DNA from: Xylophilus ampelinus
GTDB taxonomy: Bacteria > Pseudomonadota > Gammaproteobacteria > Burkholderiales > Burkholderiaceae_C
DNA length: 22,849 bases
NCBI RefSeq assembly: GCF_901875635.1
Contig: NZ_CABFMN010000137.1
Location: 1 to 22,849 of the forward strand
Direction of reading: 5' to 3'
The position numbers and the translations under genes were made by a program. This document shows, piece by piece, positions 7,983 to 14,297 of this stretch. Each line of letters starts with the position of its first letter. Within the stretch, counting starts at the first letter, position 1. The notes beneath the pieces were generated by a model. That model did not search any database. It was not told the origin of the DNA and saw nothing but the letters and a program-made list of their open reading frames with translations.

Positions 7983-8041
7983 GGGCGCAGCGCCTGCCGG
8001 GCGCGGCGCGGCCGCATGGAGGATGCCTGCTTCTTCATCAT
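7979..8041 (-). CDS. Possible 20-residue bridging ORF between cytochrome b561 and GNAT genes
   Basis: On the reverse strand ATG (8041–8039) overlaps the cytochrome b561 stop, and the frame reads 20 codons, MMKKQASSMRPRRARQALRP, before a TGA that overlaps the GNAT start (ATGA at 7982–7979). The peptide is strongly basic. Overlap at both ends is the pattern of translational coupling. It may simply pass ribosomes to the acetyltransferase, or be chance in GC-rich sequence. No homologue is recognised. Confidence 0.3.
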   Translation of the reverse strand: MMKKQASSMRPRRARQALRP

Positions 8042-8742
8042 GACTGCAGCGTCGACACCCACGCCGCCAGCCCGGCGCTGAGCGCGAACAGCACCAGCGC
8101 GAGCAGCCGCGAACGGCCGTCGTCCCGGCTCGGTGCGGGCGCGTGGCCGGGCGCCACGGCGCGATCGCCCGACAGCATCGGGCGCACCAGCCGCACGCGC
8201 TTGATCGCCACGTAGAACAGCACGGCCAGCACGTGCAGCGCCACCAGCGCGATCAGCAGCCACTGGCCCGGCCCCTTGTGCCAGCCGGTCGCGGCGCTGG
8301 ACCAGCTGCCGGGGAGCATGGCGGCCAGCGGGCCGGTGAAGGTGATCGCATCGTCCGACACCAGCCCCGTCGCCACCTGCAGCAGCAGCACGGCCAGCAG
8401 GGCGAACACCGACGCGGCGCCCAGCGGGTTGTGGCCGACGAGATGGTCCGGGTGAGGGCGCCCGCGGAGGTAAGCCAGCAGGCTGCCCGGCGCATACACG
8501 AAGCTCGAGAAGCGCGACCAGCGCCCGCCCACGAAGCCCCACGCCAGGCGGAAGACCAGCAGCGCCATCACCGTGTAGCCAAGCCGGAAGTGCCAGTCCA
8601 TCGCTCCCGTCTTGGCCGTGACCACGAGCCCGATGACTGCGGCTGCCAGGGCCCAGTGGAAGAGGCGGGTGGGCAGGTCCCAGACACGCACCGTGCGCGT
8701 GGATGCGGTGGCAGGGAAGGACGAGGAAGAAGGGGCGGGCAT
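8038..8742 (-). CDS. Cytochrome b561-type membrane protein (diheme)
   Basis: The 234-residue protein begins its fold with VRVWDLPTRLFHWALAAAV, then DWHFRLGYTVMALLVFRLAW, and contains the family motif HPDHLVGHNPLGA. Four to five membrane helices lie near 27–44, 55–72, 109–127, 160–180 and 212–231. Histidines H29, H51, H155 and H170 are candidate heme ligands, as in the Ni/Fe-hydrogenase-type cytochrome b (CybB-like) family that moves electrons between the quinone pool and periplasmic c-type partners. ATG 8742 was chosen as the last Met before the domain; an upstream ATG at 8769 is possible and neither has a clear ribosome binding site. It is divergent from a cytochrome c' gene, a pairing common in beta-proteobacteria. 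Confidence 0.88.
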   Translation of the reverse strand: MPAPSSSSFPATASTRTVRVWDLPTRLFHWALAAAVIGLVVTAKTGAMDWHFRLGYTVMALLVFRLAWGFVGGRWSRFSSFVYAPGSLLAYLRGRPHPDHLVGHNPLGAASVFALLAVLLLQVATGLVSDDAITFTGPLAAMLPGSWSSAATGWHKGPGQWLLIALVALHVLAVLFYVAIKRVRLVRPMLSGDRAVAPGHAPAPSRDDGRSRLLALVLFALSAGLAAWVSTLQS

Positions 8743-8871
8743 CGGCGGCGGGCAGGTGCGGCGCGGCATCCGGCGGCTGTGGGCGGCCCGCCAGATTAAC
8801 AAAACTGCGCCGCGGGCCGGTAAGCGGGCACTCGCATGGGCCTTTTGGCGCGAGCGTGGACACGCGGCCCC

Positions 8872-8877
8872 TACACT
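8872..8877 (+). promoter_or_regulatory. Possible -10 element for the cytochrome c' gene
   Basis: TACACT (8872–8877) resembles a sigma-70 -10 box 51 bases before the cytochrome c' ATG. The best -35 candidate, TTGGCG (8845–8850), is 21 bases away, longer than optimal, so the assignment is weak. The 186-base gap 8743–8928 between the divergent cytochrome genes should hold both promoters; nothing else in it was recognised. Confidence 0.3.
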
Positions 8878-8928
8878 GCCGCGCGCCGCATCCCCGGCGC
8901 ATTCATGAATGAGAAGGAAGAACCCACG

Positions 8929-9396
8929 ATGCCTCGTTCCCGTACCGCTGCCGCCACTGTCTTCGGTCTTGTCGCGGCCATCGCCGCCCTGGCCGCCGTG
9001 CCTGCGTCGGCGCAGCCCACCTTCGCCACCCCACAGGACGCGATCAAGTACCGCCAGCAGACCCTCAAGGAAATGCAGCAGAACTTCAAGCGCGTGGCCG
9101 ACATGGCCAGCGGTCGGGCGGACTTCGATGCCAAGGTGGCCGAGACGAGCGCCGCGCGTGCGGCCGAGCTGATCAAGATGCCCTGGGTGGGCTTCGGCCC
9201 CGGCACCGAGGGCGGCAAGGCCAAGCCGGCCATCTGGAAGGAGCAGGACAAGTTCAAGGCAGCCGCCACGCGCGGCGAGGAAGAGGTGGCCAAGGTGGCG
9301 GCTGCCGCCAAGACCGGCGATCTCAATGCCATCAAGGCCGCGATCGGTGGCGCCGGCGCATCCTGCAAGGCGTGCCACGACATGTATCGGGAGTAG
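8929..9396 (+). CDS. Cytochrome c' / c556 (periplasmic)
   Basis: The 155-residue precursor has an N-terminal signal peptide with cleavage likely after VPASA (near 28). The mature part is a helical bundle, MQQNFKRVADMASGRADFDA… to VAAAAKTGDLNAIKAAIGG, with the heme-attachment motif C146-K-A-C149-H150 seven residues from the C-terminus, the hallmark of class II cytochromes c (c'/c556). These proteins carry electrons or bind NO and CO; the role here is unproven. ATG 8929 follows AAGGAAG; an in-frame ATG at 8905 would add eight charged residues before the signal peptide and is less likely. The divergent cytochrome b561 gene is a plausible electron partner. Confidence 0.92.
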   Translation: MPRSRTAAATVFGLVAAIAALAAVPASAQPTFATPQDAIKYRQQTLKEMQQNFKRVADMASGRADFDAKVAETSAARAAELIKMPWVGFGPGTEGGKAKPAIWKEQDKFKAAATRGEEEVAKVAAAAKTGDLNAIKAAIGGAGASCKACHDMYRE

Positions 9397-9403
9397 CACC
9401 CCA

Positions 9404-9418
9404 AGCCGCTTCGCGGCT
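9404..9418. repeat. Small hairpin at the end of the cytochrome c' gene
   Basis: AGCCGC (9404–9409) pairs with GCGGCT (9413–9418) around TTC, just after the stop codon. It begins a 260-base gene-free block dense with inverted repeats. No T tract follows, so it is not a standard terminator. Confidence 0.5.
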
Positions 9419-9460
9419 CCCCTCCCTGGCGCCGTTGGCTTGGAGGGGGCTGAGCCCGTA

Positions 9461-9487
9461 CACGAAATGTCCAGTGGACATTTCGTG
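9461..9487. repeat. 27-bp near-perfect palindrome
   Basis: CACGAAATGTCCA (9461–9473) is the exact reverse complement of TGGACATTTCGTG (9475–9487), with one base (G9474) at the centre. It is more AT-rich than the surrounding sequence. It could be a protein-binding site, a cruciform or part of a dispersed repeat. No integrase or target-site duplication is visible next to it. Confidence 0.85.
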
Positions 9488-9557
9488 ACTGGCGAAGGGC
9501 GAGGCCTCTGGCCTCGCGCGGCCTGCAAGGCCTTCCCTGAGGCCTGGCGAAGCCAGT
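9488..9557. repeat. Branched inverted-repeat block
   Basis: ACTGGC (9488–9493) pairs with GCCAGT (9552–9557), enclosing a perfect 8-base hairpin GCGAGGCC/GGCCTCGC (9499–9506 and 9510–9517) and a smaller GGCCT/AGGCC stem (9520–9524 and 9528–9532). The arrangement would fold into a multi-branched structure. It directly abuts the 27-bp palindrome, so the two may form one composite element. Confidence 0.65.
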
Positions 9558-9604
9558 TCCTCGGGTGTCCCGGGGGCTTTACTGCGCTCGCCGACGGACC
9601 GGTT

Positions 9605-9653
9605 GCTATGAATTTAATAGCTGACTGCGCCCATTCTGCGGGCGCTGCGGGCC
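9605..9653 (+). repeat. Double-hairpin intergenic repeat, copy B
   Basis: GCTAT (9605–9609)/ATAGC (9617–9621) and GCGCCC (9627–9632)/GGGCGC (9640–9645) repeat the two-stem plan of copies A and C, ending TGCGGGCC. It lies between the convergent cytochrome c' and thioredoxin-like genes. Loop sequences differ from the other copies while stems are kept. Confidence 0.8.
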
Positions 9654-9678
9654 GAAAAGGCTTTGGAAACCCGGGTGC

Positions 9679-10176
9679 TCAGGCTTCGGCGAGCAGTTTC
9701 TCGATCAGGCGGTGCAGTTCGTCGAAGTCGGGCTCGCCGACGTAGCGCTTGACGATCTCGCCCTTCTTGTTGACCACGTAGGTGGTCGGCGTGAGCTGCA
9801 CGTCGCCCCAGGCCTTGGCGACGGCGCCGGTGTTGTCGATGGCGACCTTGAACGGCAGCTTGCGTGTCTCGGCGTAGTTGATGACGTAGCTCGGCGGGTC
9901 GTAGCTCATGGCCACCGCCAGCGTGTCGTAGCCCTTCGCCTTGTACTTGTCGTAGGTCGCAATGACTTTGGGCATCTCGCCCACGCAGGTCACGCAGCTG
10001 GTGGCCCAGAAGTTGACCAGCGTCACCTTGCCCTTCAGGTCGTCGGTGGTCTTCTTGCTGCCGTCCAGCAGCACGAAGGTCGAGGCGGGGGCCGGCGAAC
10101 TGCCGGTGCTCACGTACACGCCGACGCCCACCGCCAGCGCGACCGCGATTGCGGCACCATAGAGGGCATTCTTCAT
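9679..10176 (-). CDS. TlpA/ResA-type thiol-disulfide oxidoreductase
   Basis: The 165-residue protein has one N-terminal membrane segment (about 4–22, an uncleaved anchor or signal peptide) and a periplasmic thioredoxin fold. The active site is W57-A-T-S-C61-V-T-C64 and the cis-proline is P130 (LTPTTYVVN). CVTC is less common than the CxPC of most TlpA/ResA proteins. Family members keep periplasmic cysteines reduced, often for cytochrome c maturation; the nearby c-type cytochrome fits, but no ccm or ccs genes lie next to it. ATG 10176 is preceded by GGGGAA. The longer reverse frame back to 10893 is a high-GC shadow over the lipoprotein gene. Confidence 0.9.
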   Translation of the reverse strand: MKNALYGAAIAVALAVGVGVYVSTGSSPAPASTFVLLDGSKKTTDDLKGKVTLVNFWATSCVTCVGEMPKVIATYDKYKAKGYDTLAVAMSYDPPSYVINYAETRKLPFKVAIDNTGAVAKAWGDVQLTPTTYVVNKKGEIVKRYVGEPDFDELHRLIEKLLAEA

Positions 10177-10273
10177 GGCTGAATTCCCCGGGCGTGAAGA
10201 CCGAGCGCTCCCGCAAGGGGCACCGAGCGCGGGGCGGGGCGAGCATGAAGACGGAGATGCATGGAGCGGATCG

Positions 10274-10849
10274 ATGAAGCGGCGCAATTTTAGTTCCGCA
10301 TGGGCGTTTGCGCCGGCGGCCGCGCGGCGGGCCGGCGCGCTGCTGGCCGCGGCAGTGCTGGCCCTGGCCTGCAGCCCGGTCTTCAACTGGCGCGAGGTGC
10401 CGGTGGGCGAGTCGCTGGTTGCCATGCTGCCCTGCAAGCCCGACCGCGCCGAGCGCAGCCTGCCGATGGACACCGCCACCGTGCCCGTCGACATGGCCGG
10501 CTGCGAGGCCGGCGGTGCGACCTTCGCCGTCGCGCGCCTGCCGGGCGGCGACGCGTCGCAGGCCGAGGCGCGTCTCGCCGCCTGGCGCCGGGCGGCCAAA
10601 GTCCCCTGGTCCGGCGCGCAGCTCACCGAGGCGCCGTGGACGCTGCCACGCGCCGCCACCGCGCCCGCCCCGTGGGCGCTGGACGTGACGAACGCCACCG
10701 CGGACGGCCGTCCTGCCGAGGCGCACCTGCGCTGGTTCGCCGGCCCCGACGGGCAGGGCGGCATCGCGCTGTACCAGGCCATGGTGCTCGGCCGTCCCTC
10801 GGCCACGGACGCGGCCGAAACCTTCTTCGACGGGCTGCGCCTGCGATGA
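10274..10849 (+). CDS. Putative lipoprotein of unknown function
   Basis: The 191-residue protein has an N-terminal hydrophobic stretch (20–32) ending in a lipobox LALAC with the candidate lipidated cysteine C33, so it is probably anchored in the envelope and exposed to the periplasm. The rest (FNWREVPVGESLVAMLPCKP…, ending DAAETFFDGLRLR) has no catalytic motif I recognise. C56 and C75 could form a disulfide in the mature part. The ATG at 10274 follows GGAG (10263–10266) at a good distance. It lies head-to-head with the thioredoxin-like gene and 70 bases before the PTS EIIA gene. Confidence 0.7.
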   Translation: MKRRNFSSAWAFAPAAARRAGALLAAAVLALACSPVFNWREVPVGESLVAMLPCKPDRAERSLPMDTATVPVDMAGCEAGGATFAVARLPGGDASQAEARLAAWRRAAKVPWSGAQLTEAPWTLPRAATAPAPWALDVTNATADGRPAEAHLRWFAGPDGQGGIALYQAMVLGRPSATDAAETFFDGLRLR

Positions 10850-10919
10850 ACGCGCGCTCCCGGGCGCCGGGTCGGCCACAGGCGCGCCCGCATAATGCTT
10901 GCGAGCCCACGCCGCCCGC

Positions 10920-11378
10920 ATGAACAGCATCCTCCTCATCGCCCATTCGCCGCTGGCCCATGCCCTGCGGCAATGCGCGCTGCATGTCTTTCCCGAGGCC
11001 GAGGACTGCGTCGGCGCCCTCGACGTGCTGCCCAACGTGTCGCCCGAAGAGACGCTGGGCGCCGCCCGCATCATCCTCGCGCAGCAGCTCGGGCGCGCGC
11101 CCCGCGCCCAGGTGCTGGTGCTGACCGACGTGTTCGGTGCCACGCCCTGCAACGTGGCGCAGCAGCTCGTCGACGGTGCGCGCTCGCGCCTCGTCGCGGG
11201 CGTCAACCTGCCGATGCTGCTGCGCGCCGTCACCTACCGGCACGAGCCGCTCGAGGCCCAGGTGCAGCGCGCGATCGCCGGTGGCACGGCCGGCATCATG
11301 CAGGTGGCCGTGGCCGCCCCCCAGAACCAGGTGAGAAGAAAATACAGTGATCAAGACATCCGTGACCATCAGCAATAA
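10920..11378 (+). CDS. PTS EIIA component, mannose (ManX) family
   Basis: The 152-residue protein is a stand-alone EIIA-Man domain. H9 in ILLIAHSPLA corresponds to the phosphorylated histidine of ManX, and VLTDVFGATPCNVAQQL is the family's core segment. It accepts phosphate from HPr. No EIIB, EIIC or EIID is nearby, so it is probably regulatory rather than part of a sugar transporter, as in many beta-proteobacteria. The start at 10920 was chosen from homology; an upstream in-frame ATG at 10899 would add seven residues. The 3' end overlaps the HPr gene by 32 bases. A -10-like CATAAT at 10890–10895 lacks a clear -35. Confidence 0.9.
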   Translation: MNSILLIAHSPLAHALRQCALHVFPEAEDCVGALDVLPNVSPEETLGAARIILAQQLGRAPRAQVLVLTDVFGATPCNVAQQLVDGARSRLVAGVNLPMLLRAVTYRHEPLEAQVQRAIAGGTAGIMQVAVAAPQNQVRRKYSDQDIRDHQQ

Positions 11379-11616
11379 GCTGGGCCTGCACGCCCGCGCG
11401 TCGGCCAAGCTCACCAAGCTGGCCGGCAGCTACCCCTGCGAGGTGTGGATCGCGCGCGGCGACCGGCGCGTCAATGCCAAGAGCATCATGGGCGTGATGA
11501 TGCTGGCCGCGGGCCTGGGCGCCACCGTCGAGCTCGAGACCAGTGGCGACAAGGAGCAGGAAGCCATGGAGGCACTGGTCGCCTTGATGAACGACAAGTT
11601 CGGCGAGGGCGAGTGA
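11347..11616 (+). CDS. ptsH: Phosphocarrier protein HPr
   Basis: The 89-residue protein carries the HPr active-site segment KLGLHARASAKLTKLA with phospho-accepting H15 and R17, and the regulatory segment NAKSIMGVM with S46. S46 is the residue phosphorylated by HPr kinase in bacteria that have HprK, including many beta-proteobacteria; hprK is not in this window. HPr takes phosphate from EI and passes it to EIIA. It starts with GTG at 11347 inside the end of the EIIA gene (32-base overlap), implying coupled translation. Length is normal. Confidence 0.95.
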   Translation: MIKTSVTISNKLGLHARASAKLTKLAGSYPCEVWIARGDRRVNAKSIMGVMMLAAGLGATVELETSGDKEQEAMEALVALMNDKFGEGE

Positions 11617-11618
11617 TG

Positions 11619-11752
11619 GAAAGCGGACTTCCATACGCGAAGGACGCGAAGATTTCGCGAAGGTCGCGAAAGAAACTCCAGAGCAATCTGATTGGTTTTT
11701 TTCGCGACCTTCGCGCGCTTTCGCGCCCTTCGCGTCCGGAGGTCCGCATTTC
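11619..11752. repeat. Long imperfect inverted repeat between ptsH and ptsI
   Basis: A left arm (about 11623–11675) beginning GCGGAC and a right arm (about 11696–11747) ending GTCCGC are complementary over roughly 52 bases with few mismatches, around a loop of about 20 bases; GAAA and TTTC flanks extend the pairing. Each arm is built from iterations of a short unit containing CGCGAAGG or its complement. A run of seven Ts (11696–11702) lies at the loop side. It fills almost the whole 151-base gap before ptsI, so the mRNA leader of ptsI could form a very long hairpin. Confidence 0.88.
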
Positions 11753-11767
11753 GGTGCGCAGCCGAGC

Positions 11768-13552
11768 ATGACCTTCGCCCTCCACGGCCTCCCCGTCGCC
11801 CGCGGCATCGCGATCGGGCGCGCGGTGCTGGTCGTGTCCAGCCGGGTCGACGTGGCGCACTACTTCGTGCAGCCGCACGAGGTCGAGGCCGAGATCGGCC
11901 GGGTGCGCACGGCGCGCAACGCGGTGGCCGAGGAGCTGCAGCGCCTGCAGGCCAACGTGGCGCAGATGACGCCGCAGGAGGCGCCGCACGAGCTGTCGGC
12001 GCTGCTCGAGGTGCACCAGATGCTGCTGCAGGACGAGGCCCTGACCGACGGCGTCAAGCACTGGATCACCGAGCGCCTCTACAACGCCGAATGGGCGCTG
12101 ACCACGCAGCTGGAGATCGTCGCGCGCCAGTTCGACGAGATGGAGGACGAGTACCTGCGCGAGCGCAAGTCCGACCTCGAACAGGTCGTCGAGCGCCTGC
12201 TGCACCAGATGAAGGGCACGGCCGCGGTGCTCGCGCCGCCGCCGCCCAAGCGCAAGGCGCGCACCGGCGAGGAGGGCGACGACGGCACGGACGACGGCTT
12301 CGATGTGCCGTTGGTGCTCATCGCGCACGACCTCGCGCCGGCCGACATGCTGCAGTTCAAGAAAAGCGTCTTCGCCGGCTTCGTCACCGACGTCGGCGGG
12401 CGCACCTCGCACACCGCCATCGTGGCGCGCAGCATGGACATCCCGGCCGTGGTCGGCGCGCGCGGCGCCAGCCAGCTCGTGCGGCAGGACGACTGGGTCA
12501 TCATCGATGGCGATGCCGGCGTGGTCATCGTCGACCCTTCGCCCATCATCCTGGCCGAGTACGGCTTCAAGCAGCGCCAGGGCGAGCTCGAGCGTGAACG
12601 CCTCTGGCGCCTGCGCCACAAGCCGGCCGTCACGCTCGACAACCAGCGCGTCGAGCTGCTCGCCAACATCGAGCTGCCCGACGACACGGCCGGCGCAGTG
12701 AAGGCGGGCGCCGTGGGCGTGGGGCTGTTTCGCAGCGAGTTCCTCTTCATGGGCCGCACCGAACGCGGCGAGAAGCTGCCCGACGAAGAGGAGCAGTACG
12801 AGGCCTACCGCCGCGCCATCGACGGCATGCAGGGCATGCCCGTCACCATCCGCACCATCGACATCGGCGCGGACAAGCCGCTCGATGGCAAGAGCGGCAA
12901 GCAGGAATACCTCAACCCTGCGCTGGGCCTGCGCGCGATCCGCTGGAGCCTGGCCGAACCGGCGATGTTCCTCACGCAGCTGCGCGCCATCCTGCGCGCC
13001 GCGGCGCACGGCTCGGTGCACCTGCTGATCCCGATGCTCGCGCACGCCTCCGAGATCCGGCAGACCCTGGCGCTCATCGAGCAGGCGCGCGCCGAGCTCG
13101 ATGCGCGCGGCCAGGCGCATGGCGCCGTCAAGCTCGGCGCCATGATCGAGGTGCCCGCGGCGGCGCTCACCGTCAAGCTCTTCCTGCGGTACTTCGACTT
13201 TCTTTCGATCGGCACCAACGACCTCATCCAGTACACGCTGGCCATCGACCGCGCCGACGAGGCCGTGGCGCACCTGTACGACCCGGCGCACCCGGCGGTG
13301 CTGCGCCTGGTGGCCGACACCATCACCGAGTGCCGGCGCCAGGGCAAGGGCGTGAGCGTGTGCGGCGAGATGGCGGGCGACGTGCACTTCACGCGGCTGC
13401 TGCTGGGCCTGGGCCTGCGCAGTTTCTCGATGCACCCTTCGCAGATCCTGGCCGTCAAGCAGGAAGTGCTGCGCGCCGACACCACCAAGCTCGCGCCCTG
13501 GGCGCAGCGCGTGCTCGAGTCCGACGACCCGGCCGAGATGCTGGCCGAGTGA
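11768..13552 (+). CDS. ptsI: PTS enzyme I (phosphoenolpyruvate–protein phosphotransferase)
   Basis: The 594-residue enzyme takes phosphate from PEP and passes it to HPr H15. The N-terminal phosphohistidine domain has GGRTSHTAIVARS with active H215. The PEP-binding barrel shows VGLFRSEFLFMGR, the substrate loop SIGTNDLIQYTLAIDRAD and the catalytic-cysteine segment VCGEMAGD near the C-terminus. It is about 20 residues longer than E. coli EI (575, active H189), mainly through a Pro/Lys/Asp-rich insertion at 157–178 (PPPPKRKARTGEEGDD) between the HPr-binding region and the active histidine. No fused GAF or HPr domain is present. ATG 11768 matches the family start but has only a weak ribosome binding site; the long inverted repeat precedes it. 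Confidence 0.95.
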   Translation: MTFALHGLPVARGIAIGRAVLVVSSRVDVAHYFVQPHEVEAEIGRVRTARNAVAEELQRLQANVAQMTPQEAPHELSALLEVHQMLLQDEALTDGVKHWITERLYNAEWALTTQLEIVARQFDEMEDEYLRERKSDLEQVVERLLHQMKGTAAVLAPPPPKRKARTGEEGDDGTDDGFDVPLVLIAHDLAPADMLQFKKSVFAGFVTDVGGRTSHTAIVARSMDIPAVVGARGASQLVRQDDWVIIDGDAGVVIVDPSPIILAEYGFKQRQGELERERLWRLRHKPAVTLDNQRVELLANIELPDDTAGAVKAGAVGVGLFRSEFLFMGRTERGEKLPDEEEQYEAYRRAIDGMQGMPVTIRTIDIGADKPLDGKSGKQEYLNPALGLRAIRWSLAEPAMFLTQLRAILRAAAHGSVHLLIPMLAHASEIRQTLALIEQARAELDARGQAHGAVKLGAMIEVPAAALTVKLFLRYFDFLSIGTNDLIQYTLAIDRADEAVAHLYDPAHPAVLRLVADTITECRRQGKGVSVCGEMAGDVHFTRLLLGLGLRSFSMHPSQILAVKQEVLRADTTKLAPWAQRVLESDDPAEMLAE

Positions 13553-13621
13553 GCCGGCCCGCTGGCGCTCCCGCCGCGCCAGCACCGCCTGGTCATCGCC
13601 ACGGCATCGACCGACCTGACA

Positions 13622-13681
13622 CCGTTCACGCTGAGCCCGTCGAAGCGCCGCGCGCGGCTTCGGCAAGCTCAGCCCGAACGG
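13622..13681. repeat. REP-like inverted repeat
   Basis: A 25-base left arm (13622–13646, CCGTTCACGCTGAGC…) and right arm (13657–13681, …GCTCAGCCCGAACGG) pair at about 20 of 25 positions around a GC loop. The right-arm motif (GCTTCGGCAAGCTCAGCCC) resembles the GGGCTGAGCCTGTCGAAG-type dispersed palindromes I recall from many proteobacterial genomes. It lies in the 324-base gene-free stretch 13553–13876, after ptsI. No RAYT transposase gene is in the window. Confidence 0.75.
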
Positions 13682-13754
13682 GTATCGAGATTCGGGAAGA
13701 CCGGCTCGATCCGGATGAAAAAAGGCTGCAGCGCCCGTCCCTCATGCGCAGAGC

Positions 13755-13771
13755 GCTATGAATTTCATAGC
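13755..13771. repeat. GCTAT/ATAGC hairpin, partial copy D of the double-hairpin repeat
   Basis: GCTATGAATTTCATAGC is an almost perfect 17-base palindrome matching the first stem of copies A–C; the GC-rich second stem is missing. GCGCTATG (13753–13760) could alternatively pair with CATAGCGC (13789–13796). The following bases to 13870 are AT-richer than average and probably hold the promoter of the next gene. Confidence 0.6.
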
Positions 13772-13876
13772 ATTGAAATCAAACGAAACATAGCGCGACG
13801 GCACTGAAAAGACCGCGCCGGCCGGCGTGCGCACCATCGAGGCTCCTTCATCACTTTCACCTTGAAAGGCCTCGAC

Positions 13877-14251
13877 ATGAACAGCATCCGCGCCACCTTC
13901 CTCGCCGTCTCCGCCCTGGCTCTGCTGGGCACCACCGCCGCGCAGGCCGAAAGCTACGAGGGGGTGCATGCGCCCGCCGGCGCCCTCGGCCGCAGCACCG
14001 TGCAGGCCGAGGCCGCCCGCGCCGCCGCGGCACGCGACCAGAACGTGGTGCGCGGCTCGCGTGGCGCCGAGACCGTCGCCGTCTCGCAGGCCCGCGCCGG
14101 CGTCCAGGCCGAAGCCGTGCGCACCGCCGCCGCTCCCGACCAGAACGTGAGCTCGGGCTCGCGCGTGAACAGCCGCGTCGTCTCGACCATGCGCAACCCC
14201 GTCGACGTGCGCGCCGAGGCGCAGGCCCGCAGCGCCACCGCGGCGCAATGA
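13877..14251 (+). CDS. Small exported Ala-rich repeat protein, function unknown
   Basis: The 124-residue precursor has a clear signal peptide (AVSALALLGTTAAQA, cleavage near residue 24). The mature part contains two imperfect repeats, VQAEAARAAAARDQNVVRGS at 42–61 and VQAEAVRTAAAPDQNVSSGS at 76–95, and a shorter third, VRAEAQARSATAAQ, at 111–124, giving a period of about 34 residues. No cysteine, enzyme motif or membrane anchor is present. It resembles a loose class of small secreted VxAEA-repeat proteins I recall from Burkholderiales. ATG 13877 sits at the signal-peptide start; AAAGG lies upstream. It is upstream of the Spy-like gene and may share its regulation. Confidence 0.7.
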   Translation: MNSIRATFLAVSALALLGTTAAQAESYEGVHAPAGALGRSTVQAEAARAAAARDQNVVRGSRGAETVAVSQARAGVQAEAVRTAAAPDQNVSSGSRVNSRVVSTMRNPVDVRAEAQARSATAAQ

Positions 14252-14297
14252 CCCGTCTCGGCCTCCCACTCCCTCAGCTCTCAAGGACATCCTCATC

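Noticed and set aside
9461..9487. Palindrome as an insertion-sequence end or attachment site
   Set aside because: No transposase, integrase, second end or target duplication was found nearby, so it is listed only as a repeat.
10177..10893. Upstream extension of the TlpA-like reverse-strand frame
   Set aside because: It lies antisense to the lipoprotein gene. The signal anchor and ribosome binding site fit ATG 10176.
11617..11767. Hidden small gene between ptsH and ptsI
   Set aside because: A frame crosses it, but the sequence is almost entirely an inverted repeat, so any peptide would be repeat-derived and unsupported.
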